Shown one piece after another: positions 1-9,981 of a DNA stretch of 64,000 bases. The stretch is from assembly GCA_900316245.1 (NCBI GenBank), contig ONCE01000006.1:1-64000 (forward strand). The letters run 5' to 3'. Numbering within the stretch: the stretch's first letter is position 1; each line of letters begins with the position of its first letter. The notes beneath the pieces were generated by a model, which saw only the letters and a program-made list of their open reading frames with translations, made no database searches and was not told where the DNA came from. The DNA comes from an uncultured Bacteroidales bacterium. Its GTDB lineage: Bacteria > Bacteroidota > Bacteroidia > Bacteroidales > UBA932. The position numbers were made by a program, and so were the translations under genes.

Positions 1-983
1 GCAAGCAATAGACCGGCCGCAAAGCATACTGCGGTAAACGCGATGGATTCGGCCACGTACTTCCAGATAATGCCGGTCCTTGATGCTCCGGACAATTGCC
101 TCACGGCCATTTCCTTTGCCCTCTTTCCAGTGAGTGCGACAGACAGGTTGATGTAGTTCAGAATGGCCGAAAGAAGGAGCAGAAGCCCAACCAGCATCAG
201 AACCCTGAGTGTCGCTTTGTCTCCATGTCTGAAAAAGTCCTCCGTCTCCTTGAAAAACAATTCATCATAACGTGAGAGTTCCAGATGTTCAAAGAAAGAT
301 TGGCCATAGATACTTGAATAAACATCCTTGCAAACACCCTCAAGTTTATCAAATAGCTCTTTTCTGTCACTCCCGGGCCGGACCTTGATCAGTGTGACCG
401 TACTGCCGTAATTATCGAATGGCTGCCACTCGTCTTTGTAAACAGCTGCATTTAGGAATATATCATAAGGCTTGATGACCGTACCCTTAAGGTCCTCCAA
501 TATGGCACCTACCACATAGCTGCTCCCACTGATGTCAAGAGCATCACCTACCGAAAGGCTGTGCTTTCTGGCAAAAGAGGCTGAAAGAATGGCATTGGTC
601 GGAGCTGAAAGCACATCTGCGGAGCCTTCCACAAAGCGGAACTGAGGACATATCTCAAAGAACGCCGGTTCTACGCCTACGCTTTCTGCCTCCGTATTCT
701 CTCCCCGAATGACTGGATGTACCACTACATTGCACATCCTGGAAACGGACTCGATTTCCGGAATGTCCCCAATGGCATCAGGAAAACCATAAGTCAACGC
801 AGGGAATCCCGGCGTCCCAGGTACATAAACCCGCTCCCGGTCTGGATTCTCCCACGTCACGGCATATTGCTGCCATACATAGGAACCTATGATGATTACA
901 AACGCCAGACTCACAGCCAGCCCAACCGCCTCGATGGCGGTGTACAGCTTATTGCGGGATAGGAATTTCAGATAACTCTTCAT
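1..983 (-). CDS. FtsX/MacB-type ABC transporter permease (C-terminus cut by window)
   Basis: About 327 residues are visible. An N-terminal membrane segment lies near residues 15-36, followed by a large extracytoplasmic MacB-type core domain. A second membrane segment near residue 270 is followed by the cytoplasmic coupling motif EMAVRQLSGASR, the family hallmark. The remaining membrane helices and C-terminus lie outside the window. The ATG at 983-981 comes one base after the TAG of the permease upstream, so the gene is translated in the same message as the rest of the efflux operon. In this family the permease couples ATP hydrolysis by a partner ATPase to extrusion of a substrate or lipoprotein across the envelope. 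The substrate cannot be told from sequence. Confidence 0.85.
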   Translation of the reverse strand, partial: MKSYLKFLSRNKLYTAIEAVGLAVSLAFVIIIGSYVWQQYAVTWENPDRERVYVPGTPGFPALTYGFPDAIGDIPEIESVSRMCNVVVHPVIRGENTEAESVGVEPAFFEICPQFRFVEGSADVLSAPTNAILSASFARKHSLSVGDALDISGSSYVVGAILEDLKGTVIKPYDIFLNAAVYKDEWQPFDNYGSTVTLIKVRPGSDRKELFDKLEGVCKDVYSSIYGQSFFEHLELSRYDELFFKETEDFFRHGDKATLRVLMLVGLLLLLSAILNYINLSVALTGKRAKEMAVRQLSGASRTGIIWKYVAESIAFTAVCFAAGLLL

Positions 984-984
984 A

Positions 985-3320
985 CTACTCGTTCTTTAAC
1001 GATTCCACGGGATTCGCCCGGGCAATCCTCAGGCAGTTCAGCACCACAACGCCCAGCACAATCAGCAGCACCAGGGCCGCTCCGCCGATGAAATACAGCG
1101 GATTCAGCGACACCTTCTCGGCAAACTGCTCCAGCCATTTGTGGGCCACGAAGTAGGCGGCGATGCAGGCGATGACGGCCATCACGGCGGACAGTTTCAT
1201 GATGTCCTTGGCGAAGACACTCAGGATGTCCCGGGTGGTGGCACCGTTAATCTTGCGCACGGCCATTTCCTTCGACCTCCGCAGGCTCTCATCCTTGATG
1301 AAGCCAATCAATCCCAACAGTGCAATCAGCAGGGAGAACACAGCTCCCAAAGCCATCGTATTCCTCATCTTCTTGCTATTGGCGTATGCAGCACGCATCT
1401 CCTCAGCATAAGAGACAATGTTGATGTCTTTGTCGGGCAGCGCTTCCTTCAAAGCTCTACGGACTTTGTCCAGTGCATCTGGCTGAACCTTGAACAGGGT
1501 ATGCGGCATATAGACCTTCTCAGAACCAATTTCACCGTAGAACAGGGCGCTCGGACGCTCATCCACACCCTGCAGATTGCCGATAAGGTAGCTCTTGTAC
1601 ACACCGGAAATGGTGTAATAACCCTTATCCAACAAGCCTCCTCCTCCATGGCCCGTGATGAAGAACTGCTTGCCCACGGCGCCGTCACTCCAGTCAGTAA
1701 AATCGGCCATCCTTTTCACGAACTTCTCATCAACAACCGCTTCGCTGGAATCCCGGGGTGCCCGTCCTTCTAGGAACTGGATGTCCAGCAGCTCATAGAA
1801 TTCAGGAGAGCACTCATACTGATCGGCCACATTGAAAAGTTCGCGTTCATCATTCGGCAGGGAAACGTTATCTCCGTTTGAGCCCCAGTACGGCAGGTTA
1901 TAAGCAGCCGCGACGCCGCTCACTTCAGGGATGCCCCGAAGGGTTTCCACGGCCCGGGCCTGTGCCTGGCGGTCTCTGTCAAACATGTCAAAATAGTACA
2001 GGTTCTTGTAGTCATAACCCGTATCGGCGTGAGACACCTTCTGATACTGCCGGCCGATGATAATCATCATTACAACCAGGAACACATTGATAAGCACCTG
2101 GACTCCCAACAGGCCGAGTTTCCAACGGCGGGAATTCTCGGTATAATTCTTCAGCGCTGCGTAGACGGGAATCCGCTGATACAACTCTGCAGGAACCACA
2201 ATGGAGACGACCAATACAAACAGGATTAACAGGCCGATAGCTGCGATACTCTGCGGAACCAGCAAAGTCTGGAAAGGCACGCCCAGCAGGTTCTCTACGA
2301 TACTCCGCCCGGCGAAGATGATGAGGGCCGCCAGTACCAAAGAGAGCACAATATGCAGCACGGCCTCCTTGGAGAGCATCCCGTAGATATGCCTGCTCTC
2401 AGCACCATAGCACTTCCTTACACCTACTTCCTTGGAGCGTTTCACCAGGGAGGAGATGACAATTAGGATGTAGTTCAGCAGGGAAATCAGAATGAGCAGC
2501 GCTGCCACAATCGAAAGCAGAATCACCTGGGTCTTTACTTCCGGATACGAAGTGTGCAGATTGCTGAACGGTTTCAGGTAATACTTCAGTTCGATTCCTT
2601 GCTCCTCAATCATTTGCATGGGCTGATGCGTCTCCTGCATCTTCCTGATGGCATCCGTGAGGGTGTTCGGATCCACGCCCGGGGCTAGTTTTACATAGCC
2701 TCTGTACCGGTCGTTGCCCAGCCAGTTGTCGGTACTCTCCTTGTTGAAGGTCACCATCGACAACAAGATATCGAAGTCCAGCGTACCGTTCTTGGGGAAG
2801 TCCTCAAATACACCTTCGATGGTCAGCTTCAGTCCCTCCGCATCGGCATTATAGATTTGCTTGCCGAGGCACTCCTGAACGCCGCCCATTTTCTCTGCGA
2901 AACTCCGGTTCACCATCACGCAGCCCCATTTCCCAAGCGCCTTCACCGGATCGCCTGCTATAATCGGCCGGTCAAACACTTTGAAGAAGCAGGTGTCTGC
3001 ACAGGCGATGGTTCCTTGCAACTTATTTCCTTCCTCATCCAGAAAGAGGTCCCTATCGAAAACGAAGGTGGTACGGGTCCCTACTTCTACGCCGGGAACT
3101 TCCTCCATGAAGCCCACGGCCACACCTCCGCTTACTTGGCTGTACTCGTCTTCGTCTCCGTGCTGGGAATACCAGGTGTAGATTCTGTACACCCGGTCGA
3201 TGTCCTTATAGAAGCTGTCGTAACTTAACTCAAAGAACACCTTGGCAATGAGCACGATGCCCACGGCCAGCCCGATGCCCAGGGAGAGGACCTTGATTAG
3301 AATATCTGAGTTGCGTCTCA

Positions 3321-3321
<1 letters not shown>
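985..3321 (-). CDS. FtsX/MacB-type ABC transporter permease, two-domain
   Basis: A 778-residue inner-membrane permease with an N-terminal membrane anchor (about residues 8-27) and an extracytoplasmic core domain. A four-helix arrangement carries the FtsX coupling motif twice, EVGVRKCYGAESR near residue 300 and EMAVRKINGATTR near residue 685, so both halves of a duplicated permease are present. It ends in NPVESLKNE, the same C-terminus as the permease at 4023-6356, which suggests duplication within the operon. The start overlaps the ATPase stop in a TAATG junction, indicating translational coupling. It should pair with the ATPase at 3321-4001 and act with the adaptor and TolC-like protein encoded upstream. 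Substrate unknown. Confidence 0.9.
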
Positions 3322-4001
<680 letters not shown>

Positions 4002-4022
4002 AATGAGTTGTTATTTAATTAT

Positions 4023-6356
4023 TTATTCATTCTTTAACGATTCTACAGGGTTGGCACTCGCCGCTCTCCAGCTCTGGAGCGTAACGACGGACAGGGTGAT
4101 GGCTGCAACGGCCAGCAGGGCTGCGAGGAAAATCCATACCGGCACGGGTGCCTGGTAGGCAAAGCCCTTGCGCCAGGCGGTCATCAGCCAGTAGGCGACA
4201 GGTGTTGCGATTATAAAACTCACGGCCGCCATAATGAGATATTTTTTATTGATCATCTGCAAGATGCTGCCCACCGTAGCGCCATTGACGCGCCGCACGG
4301 CAATCTCCTTGCGGAGGAGTTGCGTCTCAAAGAACACAAGGCCGATGATACCGATGATAGCAATCAGCAGGGCCACAAAGGAAGCAATAGTGATGAGCTT
4401 TCCGAGCGATTGCTCGTTCTGGTACATATTCTCTATCCATTCGTCCAAATGGCGCACGTTTACCTGATCGGGCTCACGGGTAGGGTCAAAGGCACAAACC
4501 GCTTCCTTGATGTAGTCCGAGACTTCCTTGAAATTAGTTCCAGGAACTGTCTTGACATACATCACGCTGAAATTTCTCCACGGCGTCTTTCCCCAGAGAT
4601 AGAGCGCCAACGGCCCCATCGGTTGCTGCAGGCTCTTGAAATTGAAGTCCTTCACGATACCCACAATCTCGGTTTCGTCCATATGACCACTTATCAAGCT
4701 GCCCACGTGAAGCTGCGGGTACATTTGTATAAATGTCTCATTGACAATCATACAGCCATTTTCGCTTTGGTTATCCGACTGCCGGAAACTGCGCCCTTCC
4801 ACCATCTGGAGATTGAAGAACCGTATAAAATCATCGTTAACAGGAAGCACCTCCATATAAATCTGCTTTCCATCGACAGGTCGGCCCCAACCCATCTTGC
4901 CGTCGGAGACAATCATGTTGTCGGCAAAAGTAACATCAGTGATGGAAGGGTTCTGCATTAATTTGTCTTTCAGAGCCTCATGTGCTCCACCTGCATTGTG
5001 GCCGCACCATATCTGTAGCGTATTCTCCTGCGGGAAGCCCATATCCTTGTTGATCATGTACTTGGTTTGCACGCCCACGAAGAGCGCCATCAGGATGAAA
5101 AGGAACGAGAGCACGAACTGAAGGCCCACCAGGACATTGCGTAGCGCCTTGCCCTTTACGCTCATCGCGTAAGACCCTTTCAGCACAAGCGCTGCAGGCT
5201 GGGCCGTGGAGTAGAGTGCCGGAGCGATACCGGCAATAACAGCCGTTATCAGGGCTACACCAAGCATCAGAGCCAGGAGGCTGACGTTATCCTTGAGCGC
5301 CAGGCTGTCGGACACGTACGAAGCCCAGGAAGTCCCGGCCACCAGATGCATAACGAGGCAGGCGAGGGCAAACGCAAGGAAGGCGATAAGCCCCGCGTGT
5401 AAAAGCTGGCGGCCAATCAAAGAGCCACGGCTTTCGCCCAGGACCTTCCGGGTATTGATGTTCTTGATGCGGAAAGGAATCTCTGCAAAAGCGAAATTGA
5501 TGAAGTTGATGATGGCAATGAGGATCAGCAGGATGGCGATGACGGCAAGCGTAACCGTAATGGCTTTGTTGGCCGATGTTTTCGATGCTCTTACATCTCT
5601 CTCATAGTGAGCGTCGTGCAGCCTGCTCAGCCGAAATCCCTTCCGGTACTGCTCCACTATATCTTCCGGAGCGTCTTGTAGGAGGGCATCCATCATCGAC
5701 GAAGCGGTCTCTTCTGCCTGTGACGGATCTTTCAGTTTCACGAACGATTCGAACGACCACTCGCTGGAATCGGACATCCACTGGTCTCCGAGATTTTCAA
5801 AGATGCCGTAATGCAAGCTGAAGTTGCGCGGCGTATTCTTGAATACGCCCACGATGCGGGCCGTAGCCCCGTCTCCGTTCTGGAGATTCTTTCCAAGGGC
5901 GCTTTCGTTCCCGAAGAGCATCTTTGCATAAACGTCGCTGATAACGATTGTAGCGGGTGCCGTGAATTCCTTCGCGGATCCTTCCACCCAATCGAAAGGG
6001 AAGACGCTGAACAGGGTACTGTCAACCAGCACACAAGAAACGGTAATGGCAGATTCCTTGTCACCTTCGCGATGAAGAACTTGTTCCGGACGCCCCATCA
6101 TCGTACCTGCCGCCTCAATGTTGGGGCTGGAAGCCGTTAAGATCTCAATCATCGGCCTGGAGAACATGGCGGAGAAATCACCTTCGTCGATCCAATTGTT
6201 CTCCATCCGGAACACCCGCTCGTGCCCTTCGAAGTTCTTGTCGTAGGTGGCATCCCACTTTACCTGCACCATCAGAATCATCGCCGCCGCAAAAGCGACG
6301 CTCATACCCAGGATATTGATCAGCGTCGAAACGCCTGTCTTTTTGAATACTTTCAT
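4023..6356 (-). CDS. FtsX/MacB-type ABC transporter permease
   Basis: A 777-residue permease with the same layout as the one at 985-3321: an N-terminal membrane helix, an extracytoplasmic core domain, membrane helices near residue 275, a central FtsX-like motif (NINTRKVLGESRG), and a C-terminal helix bundle with EIAVRRVNGATVG. It ends in NPVESLKNE like its neighbour. It follows the membrane-fusion protein by three bases and precedes the ATPase by about 20 bases, so it belongs to the same transcript. Expected role is the membrane-spanning partner of the ATPase in a MacAB-TolC-like tripartite pump. The substrate is not inferable. Confidence 0.9.
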   Translation of the reverse strand: MKVFKKTGVSTLINILGMSVAFAAAMILMVQVKWDATYDKNFEGHERVFRMENNWIDEGDFSAMFSRPMIEILTASSPNIEAAGTMMGRPEQVLHREGDKESAITVSCVLVDSTLFSVFPFDWVEGSAKEFTAPATIVISDVYAKMLFGNESALGKNLQNGDGATARIVGVFKNTPRNFSLHYGIFENLGDQWMSDSSEWSFESFVKLKDPSQAEETASSMMDALLQDAPEDIVEQYRKGFRLSRLHDAHYERDVRASKTSANKAITVTLAVIAILLILIAIINFINFAFAEIPFRIKNINTRKVLGESRGSLIGRQLLHAGLIAFLAFALACLVMHLVAGTSWASYVSDSLALKDNVSLLALMLGVALITAVIAGIAPALYSTAQPAALVLKGSYAMSVKGKALRNVLVGLQFVLSFLFILMALFVGVQTKYMINKDMGFPQENTLQIWCGHNAGGAHEALKDKLMQNPSITDVTFADNMIVSDGKMGWGRPVDGKQIYMEVLPVNDDFIRFFNLQMVEGRSFRQSDNQSENGCMIVNETFIQMYPQLHVGSLISGHMDETEIVGIVKDFNFKSLQQPMGPLALYLWGKTPWRNFSVMYVKTVPGTNFKEVSDYIKEAVCAFDPTREPDQVNVRHLDEWIENMYQNEQSLGKLITIASFVALLIAIIGIIGLVFFETQLLRKEIAVRRVNGATVGSILQMINKKYLIMAAVSFIIATPVAYWLMTAWRKGFAYQAPVPVWIFLAALLAVAAITLSVVTLQSWRAASANPVESLKNE

Positions 6357-6359
6357 TGC

Positions 6360-7616
6360 TTAGAATACCAAAACATCCGAATCACCGTACGTATCATACC
6401 CGGAGGTGATTACCCTTTCGCCGGGCTCCAGGCCTTCCAGCACCTCGTAGTATTGAGGATTCTGCCTGCCGATACGGATCTCTCTTTTGACGGCTTTGTT
6501 GCCGTCTTTGTTAACAACGTAGATCCATTTTCCGCCGGTTTTCTGGTAGAAAGTGCCGCGGGGGATAATGACCGCCTCTTCCGGCTGGCCCAGCTGGAGA
6601 TTGAGGTAGTAGGTCTGACCGGCGCGGATATTGTCGGGCTGCTCGCCGTCGAATTTGAAATCGGCCTTGAACTTGCCATCGCGGACCTCGGGATAAACCT
6701 TGCGGATGACGGTGGAATAGGTCTCGCCCTGGCGCTCGAAGGTAGCCTCCAGGCCGGCGATGACGCGGTCGATGTAGTGCTCATCTATCTGGGCCTCAAC
6801 TTTGTAAGTACCAACAGAATTGATCTGGCCAATCTTGGTGCCGGCGGCGATGCTCTGGCCCAGGACCACGTCCAGCAGGCCCAGTTCGCCGTCGATGGGG
6901 GCTTTGACAATCAGATTGCTCTTGCGCCTGCGGATCATCGACATATTCAGCTGCATATTCTCCAGGGACTCCTCCATCCGGTCAATCTGGGTGCCTCGGT
7001 AGAGACTGTCCTGCTTGGAGCGTTCGGCCATCAGATCGTATTTCTGCTTGGCCAGCTTGTAGTCTTCCTCGGCCTTGAGGTATTCCTCTTTGGCGATGAG
7101 CTTATCCTCGTAGAGGGCCTTCTGCTGCTCATACGCGCGCCTCAGGCGGTCCACCTGCATACCGTATTCCAGCACATTCTGGCGCACGTCCAACTTCTGC
7201 TGTTCCATCTGGATCTGGGTGTTGCGGAGGATGTTCTCCTTCTCCGCCAGTTCGGCCTCGGAGTTCAGGATTTGCAGGTCCAGATTGTCGTTGTTCAGGA
7301 TGAGGATCGCGTCGCCGGCCTTTACCGGGGAACCCTCCTCGATGAGAATCTTCTCCACGATGCCGCCCTCCTGCGGACTCAGCTGGATGGTCGTCATCGG
7401 CTGCACACGGCCGCTGATGCGGATATAGTCGTTGAATTCGCCTTTGACGGCGTTGGAAATGGTCACGGTATCCTTATCAACGCGCAGGGTCTTGTTATTC
7501 GGCCTTGCTATCAGGTAAATCACAAACACCAGAAGTAGCGCTCCCAGCCACCAGGGTAGGGACTTTTTCGTGAACGCTACGCGCCAACCGGTCTTCTTCT
7601 CGATAATCTTATCCAT
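6360..7616 (-). CDS. HlyD/MacA-type periplasmic adaptor (membrane fusion protein)
   Basis: A 418-residue adaptor with an N-terminal membrane anchor (about residues 18-37). A lipoyl half-motif follows (GGIVEKILIEEGSPVKAGD, about 88-106), then a charged coiled coil at about 115-215, the second lipoyl half, and a beta-barrel/membrane-proximal domain. This is the standard MacA/HlyD fold that bridges the inner-membrane transporter and a TolC-like channel. It sits between the TolC-like gene (four bases upstream) and the first permease (three bases downstream). The combination points to a tripartite ABC efflux or secretion system rather than an RND pump, since no RND gene is present. Confidence 0.92.
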   Translation of the reverse strand: MDKIIEKKTGWRVAFTKKSLPWWLGALLLVFVIYLIARPNNKTLRVDKDTVTISNAVKGEFNDYIRISGRVQPMTTIQLSPQEGGIVEKILIEEGSPVKAGDAILILNNDNLDLQILNSEAELAEKENILRNTQIQMEQQKLDVRQNVLEYGMQVDRLRRAYEQQKALYEDKLIAKEEYLKAEEDYKLAKQKYDLMAERSKQDSLYRGTQIDRMEESLENMQLNMSMIRRRKSNLIVKAPIDGELGLLDVVLGQSIAAGTKIGQINSVGTYKVEAQIDEHYIDRVIAGLEATFERQGETYSTVIRKVYPEVRDGKFKADFKFDGEQPDNIRAGQTYYLNLQLGQPEEAVIIPRGTFYQKTGGKWIYVVNKDGNKAVKREIRIGRQNPQYYEVLEGLEPGERVITSGYDTYGDSDVLVF

Positions 7617-7620
7617 AGTT

Positions 7621-8952
7621 TTACTGATTTACGTATTCAACACCATTGTAATATCTTACCACCGCCTGCTTGATGAGGTACTTGAACAGGCTGTTCATTT
7701 CATCGGCCTGGGCCTTGAGGAAATTGTTGCAGGCCGTCTGGAACTCCAGCGGAGAGATGAGGCCCTGCTCCAACTTCTTGAGATTGAGGGTATAAGCCTC
7801 ATTCTGGACATTGACCTTGCGGAGGGCCTGCTGGTAAGCCGTGGCGGCACCGTCGCGGTCCTGGACGGCCCTTCTCACCTCACTCTCCACGTCCCGGCGT
7901 TTCTGGTCCAGCTCGGCCGTGGCCTTTTGGAGCGCATTCCGCATCTTGGAAATGCGGGAAGCCTTTGCCAGCCGGTCCCAAATGGGGATGCTCAGGGATA
8001 GCTGGACATATTCACCCATATTGTTGCGGAACTGCGTGCCAAAGGCCGCCGTAGGCTGGTTAGGATAGGTAAAATAGTTGGTATTCCATCCTCCATACAG
8101 GCCGATGGAAGGCAGCAGCTGCCATTTGGCGGTGGAAAGCTCGCGCTTGGCATTGAGCTCCTTCCAGGAAGCCATGTTCACGCCCGGGTTGTGGTCCAGG
8201 GCGAAGTTCACAACGGCAGACGTGGAAACAGGTTCTACTTCCCATTCCGGCATGGATGTGTCAATCACCAGCTCTTCTTCCACCGGCCAGAACATCAGGT
8301 CGGCCAGCTTCATCTTTTCGCTCTGGTATATGTTGAAGGTGTTGGTGAGGTCGTACTGACGGTCGGCCAGGTCGGCCTCCATCTGGATCACATCGGCGTG
8401 GCCCTTCTGCCCCAGTTCTTCCTGGCGCTTGGCTTTCTTCAGGGCGGCCTCGGCCGTCGCCACCTGCTCCTCATACACATCGGTGAGGCGCTTGTAGTAC
8501 ACCACGTTGTAGTACGCCTCCATCACCGCCAGGCAAATATCGGCCTCCACCTGCTTCTCTTGCGACTGGGCAATAAGAAGGCCGGTTTTGGAAATCTTGT
8601 AGTTGTTCACCGCCTTGAAACCGTCAAAGAGGTCGTAGCCCGCAGAAACGCCGTAGCTGTTGTGGAACGACGTGGTCTGGATATACGTATTGGTCTCCGG
8701 GTCAATGTTGCGGCCGAAATTGTAGTACGCAACAGTCTGTGCGTTGATCTGCGGGGTGAAAAGGGCCAGCGCTGCGTCCCTGCGGTCTATCTGCGCATCG
8801 CCGATGGCCGCCTCCTGGATCCGGATCTTGGTAGAATTGGAGATGGCGTAGGCCATACAGTCTTTAAGGGTTAAGGTAGTTTGGGCGCTGACGCGCACAC
8901 TCCCTGCGAACGCCAGGCCCATAACCACACAACTAATGAAAAGGTTTTTCAT
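7621..8952 (-). CDS. TolC-family outer membrane efflux channel
   Basis: A 443-residue outer membrane factor. The start is placed at the ATG at 8952-8950 because a Sec signal peptide begins there (MKNLFISCVVMGLAFAGSV, then AQT at the cleavage site) and because the sigma-54 promoter ends about 30 bases upstream. An in-frame ATG at 8985 would lie inside that promoter. The mature protein shows the two long-helix repeats typical of TolC, with LKDCMAYAISNSTKIRI near the N-terminus and its counterpart VVNFALDHNPGVNM in the second half. It is the first gene of the efflux operon and forms the outer membrane duct for the adaptor and permeases encoded downstream. Confidence 0.92.
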   Translation of the reverse strand: MKNLFISCVVMGLAFAGSVRVSAQTTLTLKDCMAYAISNSTKIRIQEAAIGDAQIDRRDAALALFTPQINAQTVAYYNFGRNIDPETNTYIQTTSFHNSYGVSAGYDLFDGFKAVNNYKISKTGLLIAQSQEKQVEADICLAVMEAYYNVVYYKRLTDVYEEQVATAEAALKKAKRQEELGQKGHADVIQMEADLADRQYDLTNTFNIYQSEKMKLADLMFWPVEEELVIDTSMPEWEVEPVSTSAVVNFALDHNPGVNMASWKELNAKRELSTAKWQLLPSIGLYGGWNTNYFTYPNQPTAAFGTQFRNNMGEYVQLSLSIPIWDRLAKASRISKMRNALQKATAELDQKRRDVESEVRRAVQDRDGAATAYQQALRKVNVQNEAYTLNLKKLEQGLISPLEFQTACNNFLKAQADEMNSLFKYLIKQAVVRYYNGVEYVNQ

Positions 8953-8984
8953 ATCAATACTTATGTTTAACCGTGCCAAACACA

Positions 8985-9002
8985 AGCATTCGCCGTGCCA
9001 AA
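8985..9002 (-). promoter_or_regulatory. Sigma-54 (-24/-12) promoter of the efflux operon
   Basis: Read on the minus strand the sequence is TTGGCACG, then GCGA, then ATGCT. It matches the sigma-54 consensus TGGCACG-N4-TTGC at all but one base and has the invariant GG and GC exactly ten bases apart. Expected transcription start is near 8975, about 23 bases before the TolC-like ATG at 8952. A second TTTGGCACGG at 8971-8980 lacks the GC element and is probably not a promoter. The adjacent activator gene (9978-11291) encodes the type of AAA+ protein this promoter needs. Confidence 0.85.
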
Positions 9003-9043
9003 TTATTTAACAAGCTTATTTTCAGTCGAATATCAAAAGAGAA

Positions 9044-9094
9044 GGGAGTGTAAAGCTTGTAAAAACTTTACACTCCCTTTACACTTTCTTTACA
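9044..9094. promoter_or_regulatory. Clustered TGTAAAG/CTTTACA half-sites (probable activator binding region)
   Basis: A perfect 12-bp inverted repeat (arms 9044-9055 and 9066-9077, 10-base loop) contains TGTAAAG and CTTTACA. The CTTTACA half-site recurs at 9066, 9077 and 9088, each exactly 11 bases apart, so all copies lie on one face of the helix. The cluster is 40-95 bases upstream of the sigma-54 promoter, a normal distance for an enhancer-binding site. The same half-sites occur in front of the activator gene (11395-11432). The inverted repeat has no clear T-tract, so a terminator role is less likely. Confidence 0.7.
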
Positions 9095-9099
9095 AGGAA

Positions 9100-9981
9100 C
9101 TACCGGAACCTGAGCTCAAATACGGTTTGCCGGTCATCGCTCCGGACCAGTTCGATGCTGCCGTTGTGATTGCGCATGATCTGGCGGGAGATGCTGAGGC
9201 CAATGCCGGAACCCTCCTTCTTGGTGGTATAGAACGGAATGAAGATTTGCTCCTGGGCGGAAGGCGGGATGGGCTCTCCGTCGTTGGCAACGTCGATGAT
9301 GACTTCATCGTCCTTACCCATCCGGGCCGATATGTCAATGTGTTTGGCACCGGCCTGCAGGGCATTCTTGATGAGATTGATGAGGATCTGCGAGATCTGC
9401 CCTTCATCGGCATAAATCATCAAATCCTCCTCCTCCGGCCGATAGATGCAGGAAGCGCCGCAGCTGGCGATGAATTCGCGGTTCAGGCCGATGACGCTGT
9501 CCATAAGCTCCCGCAGATCCAGCGCCTTCCGGACAGGTTTTGCCACACCGGAAAGTTGCCGGTAGGTTTGTACGAATCCTATCAGATTCTTCGACGAATC
9601 AGAGATGGTCTCCAGCCCGGCCTTGATGTCCAGCTCGCTGTGGCCGTTTTCGTCCACGGACTTGGCCATGGCGTCGCTGAGCGAGGCAATAGGGGAGACC
9701 GTGTTCATAATCTCGTGCGTGAGCACGCGGATGAGTTTGGTCCAGGAATCCTGTTCGTGTGCCTGGCGCTGCTTTTCAAAGATGGTCCGGATGCGGTTGA
9801 GCGTACGGTTGAACTTGTTTTTGTCCTGGAAGCGGAAGTTGAGCTCCCCGTCCTCCAGGGCGTCCATCATATAGGCCACCTTCTTGATATCCTTGTGTCT
9901 GGTCCGGAGGGCGGCCAGCACCGCTGCGACAATTGCAACGATGACTGATACTCCCACGATATGCCAGACGGTGAAGGTCAT
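9100..9981 (-). CDS. Sensor histidine kinase, NtrB/NtrY-like
   Basis: A 293-residue kinase with a single N-terminal membrane segment (about residues 8-25) and no periplasmic sensor loop. A short HAMP-like linker precedes the dimerisation/phosphoacceptor helix with LTHEIMNTVSPI (His 89). The HATPase domain has the N-box NLIKNALQAG and the G-boxes IDVANDGEPI and GSGIGLSISRQI. Its ATG overlaps the TGA of the response regulator gene (ATGA), so the two are translationally coupled. The kinase is expected to phosphorylate Asp 56 of that regulator. It is short for the family and may lack an N-terminal sensing half, so the signal may be read in the membrane. Confidence 0.9.
   Translation of the reverse strand: MTFTVWHIVGVSVIVAIVAAVLAALRTRHKDIKKVAYMMDALEDGELNFRFQDKNKFNRTLNRIRTIFEKQRQAHEQDSWTKLIRVLTHEIMNTVSPIASLSDAMAKSVDENGHSELDIKAGLETISDSSKNLIGFVQTYRQLSGVAKPVRKALDLRELMDSVIGLNREFIASCGASCIYRPEEEDLMIYADEGQISQILINLIKNALQAGAKHIDISARMGKDDEVIIDVANDGEPIPPSAQEQIFIPFYTTKKEGSGIGLSISRQIMRNHNGSIELVRSDDRQTVFELRFR

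Noticed and set aside
8967..8983. Second sigma-54 promoter (TTTGGCACGG)
   Set aside because: The GC of the -12 element is missing at the required distance.
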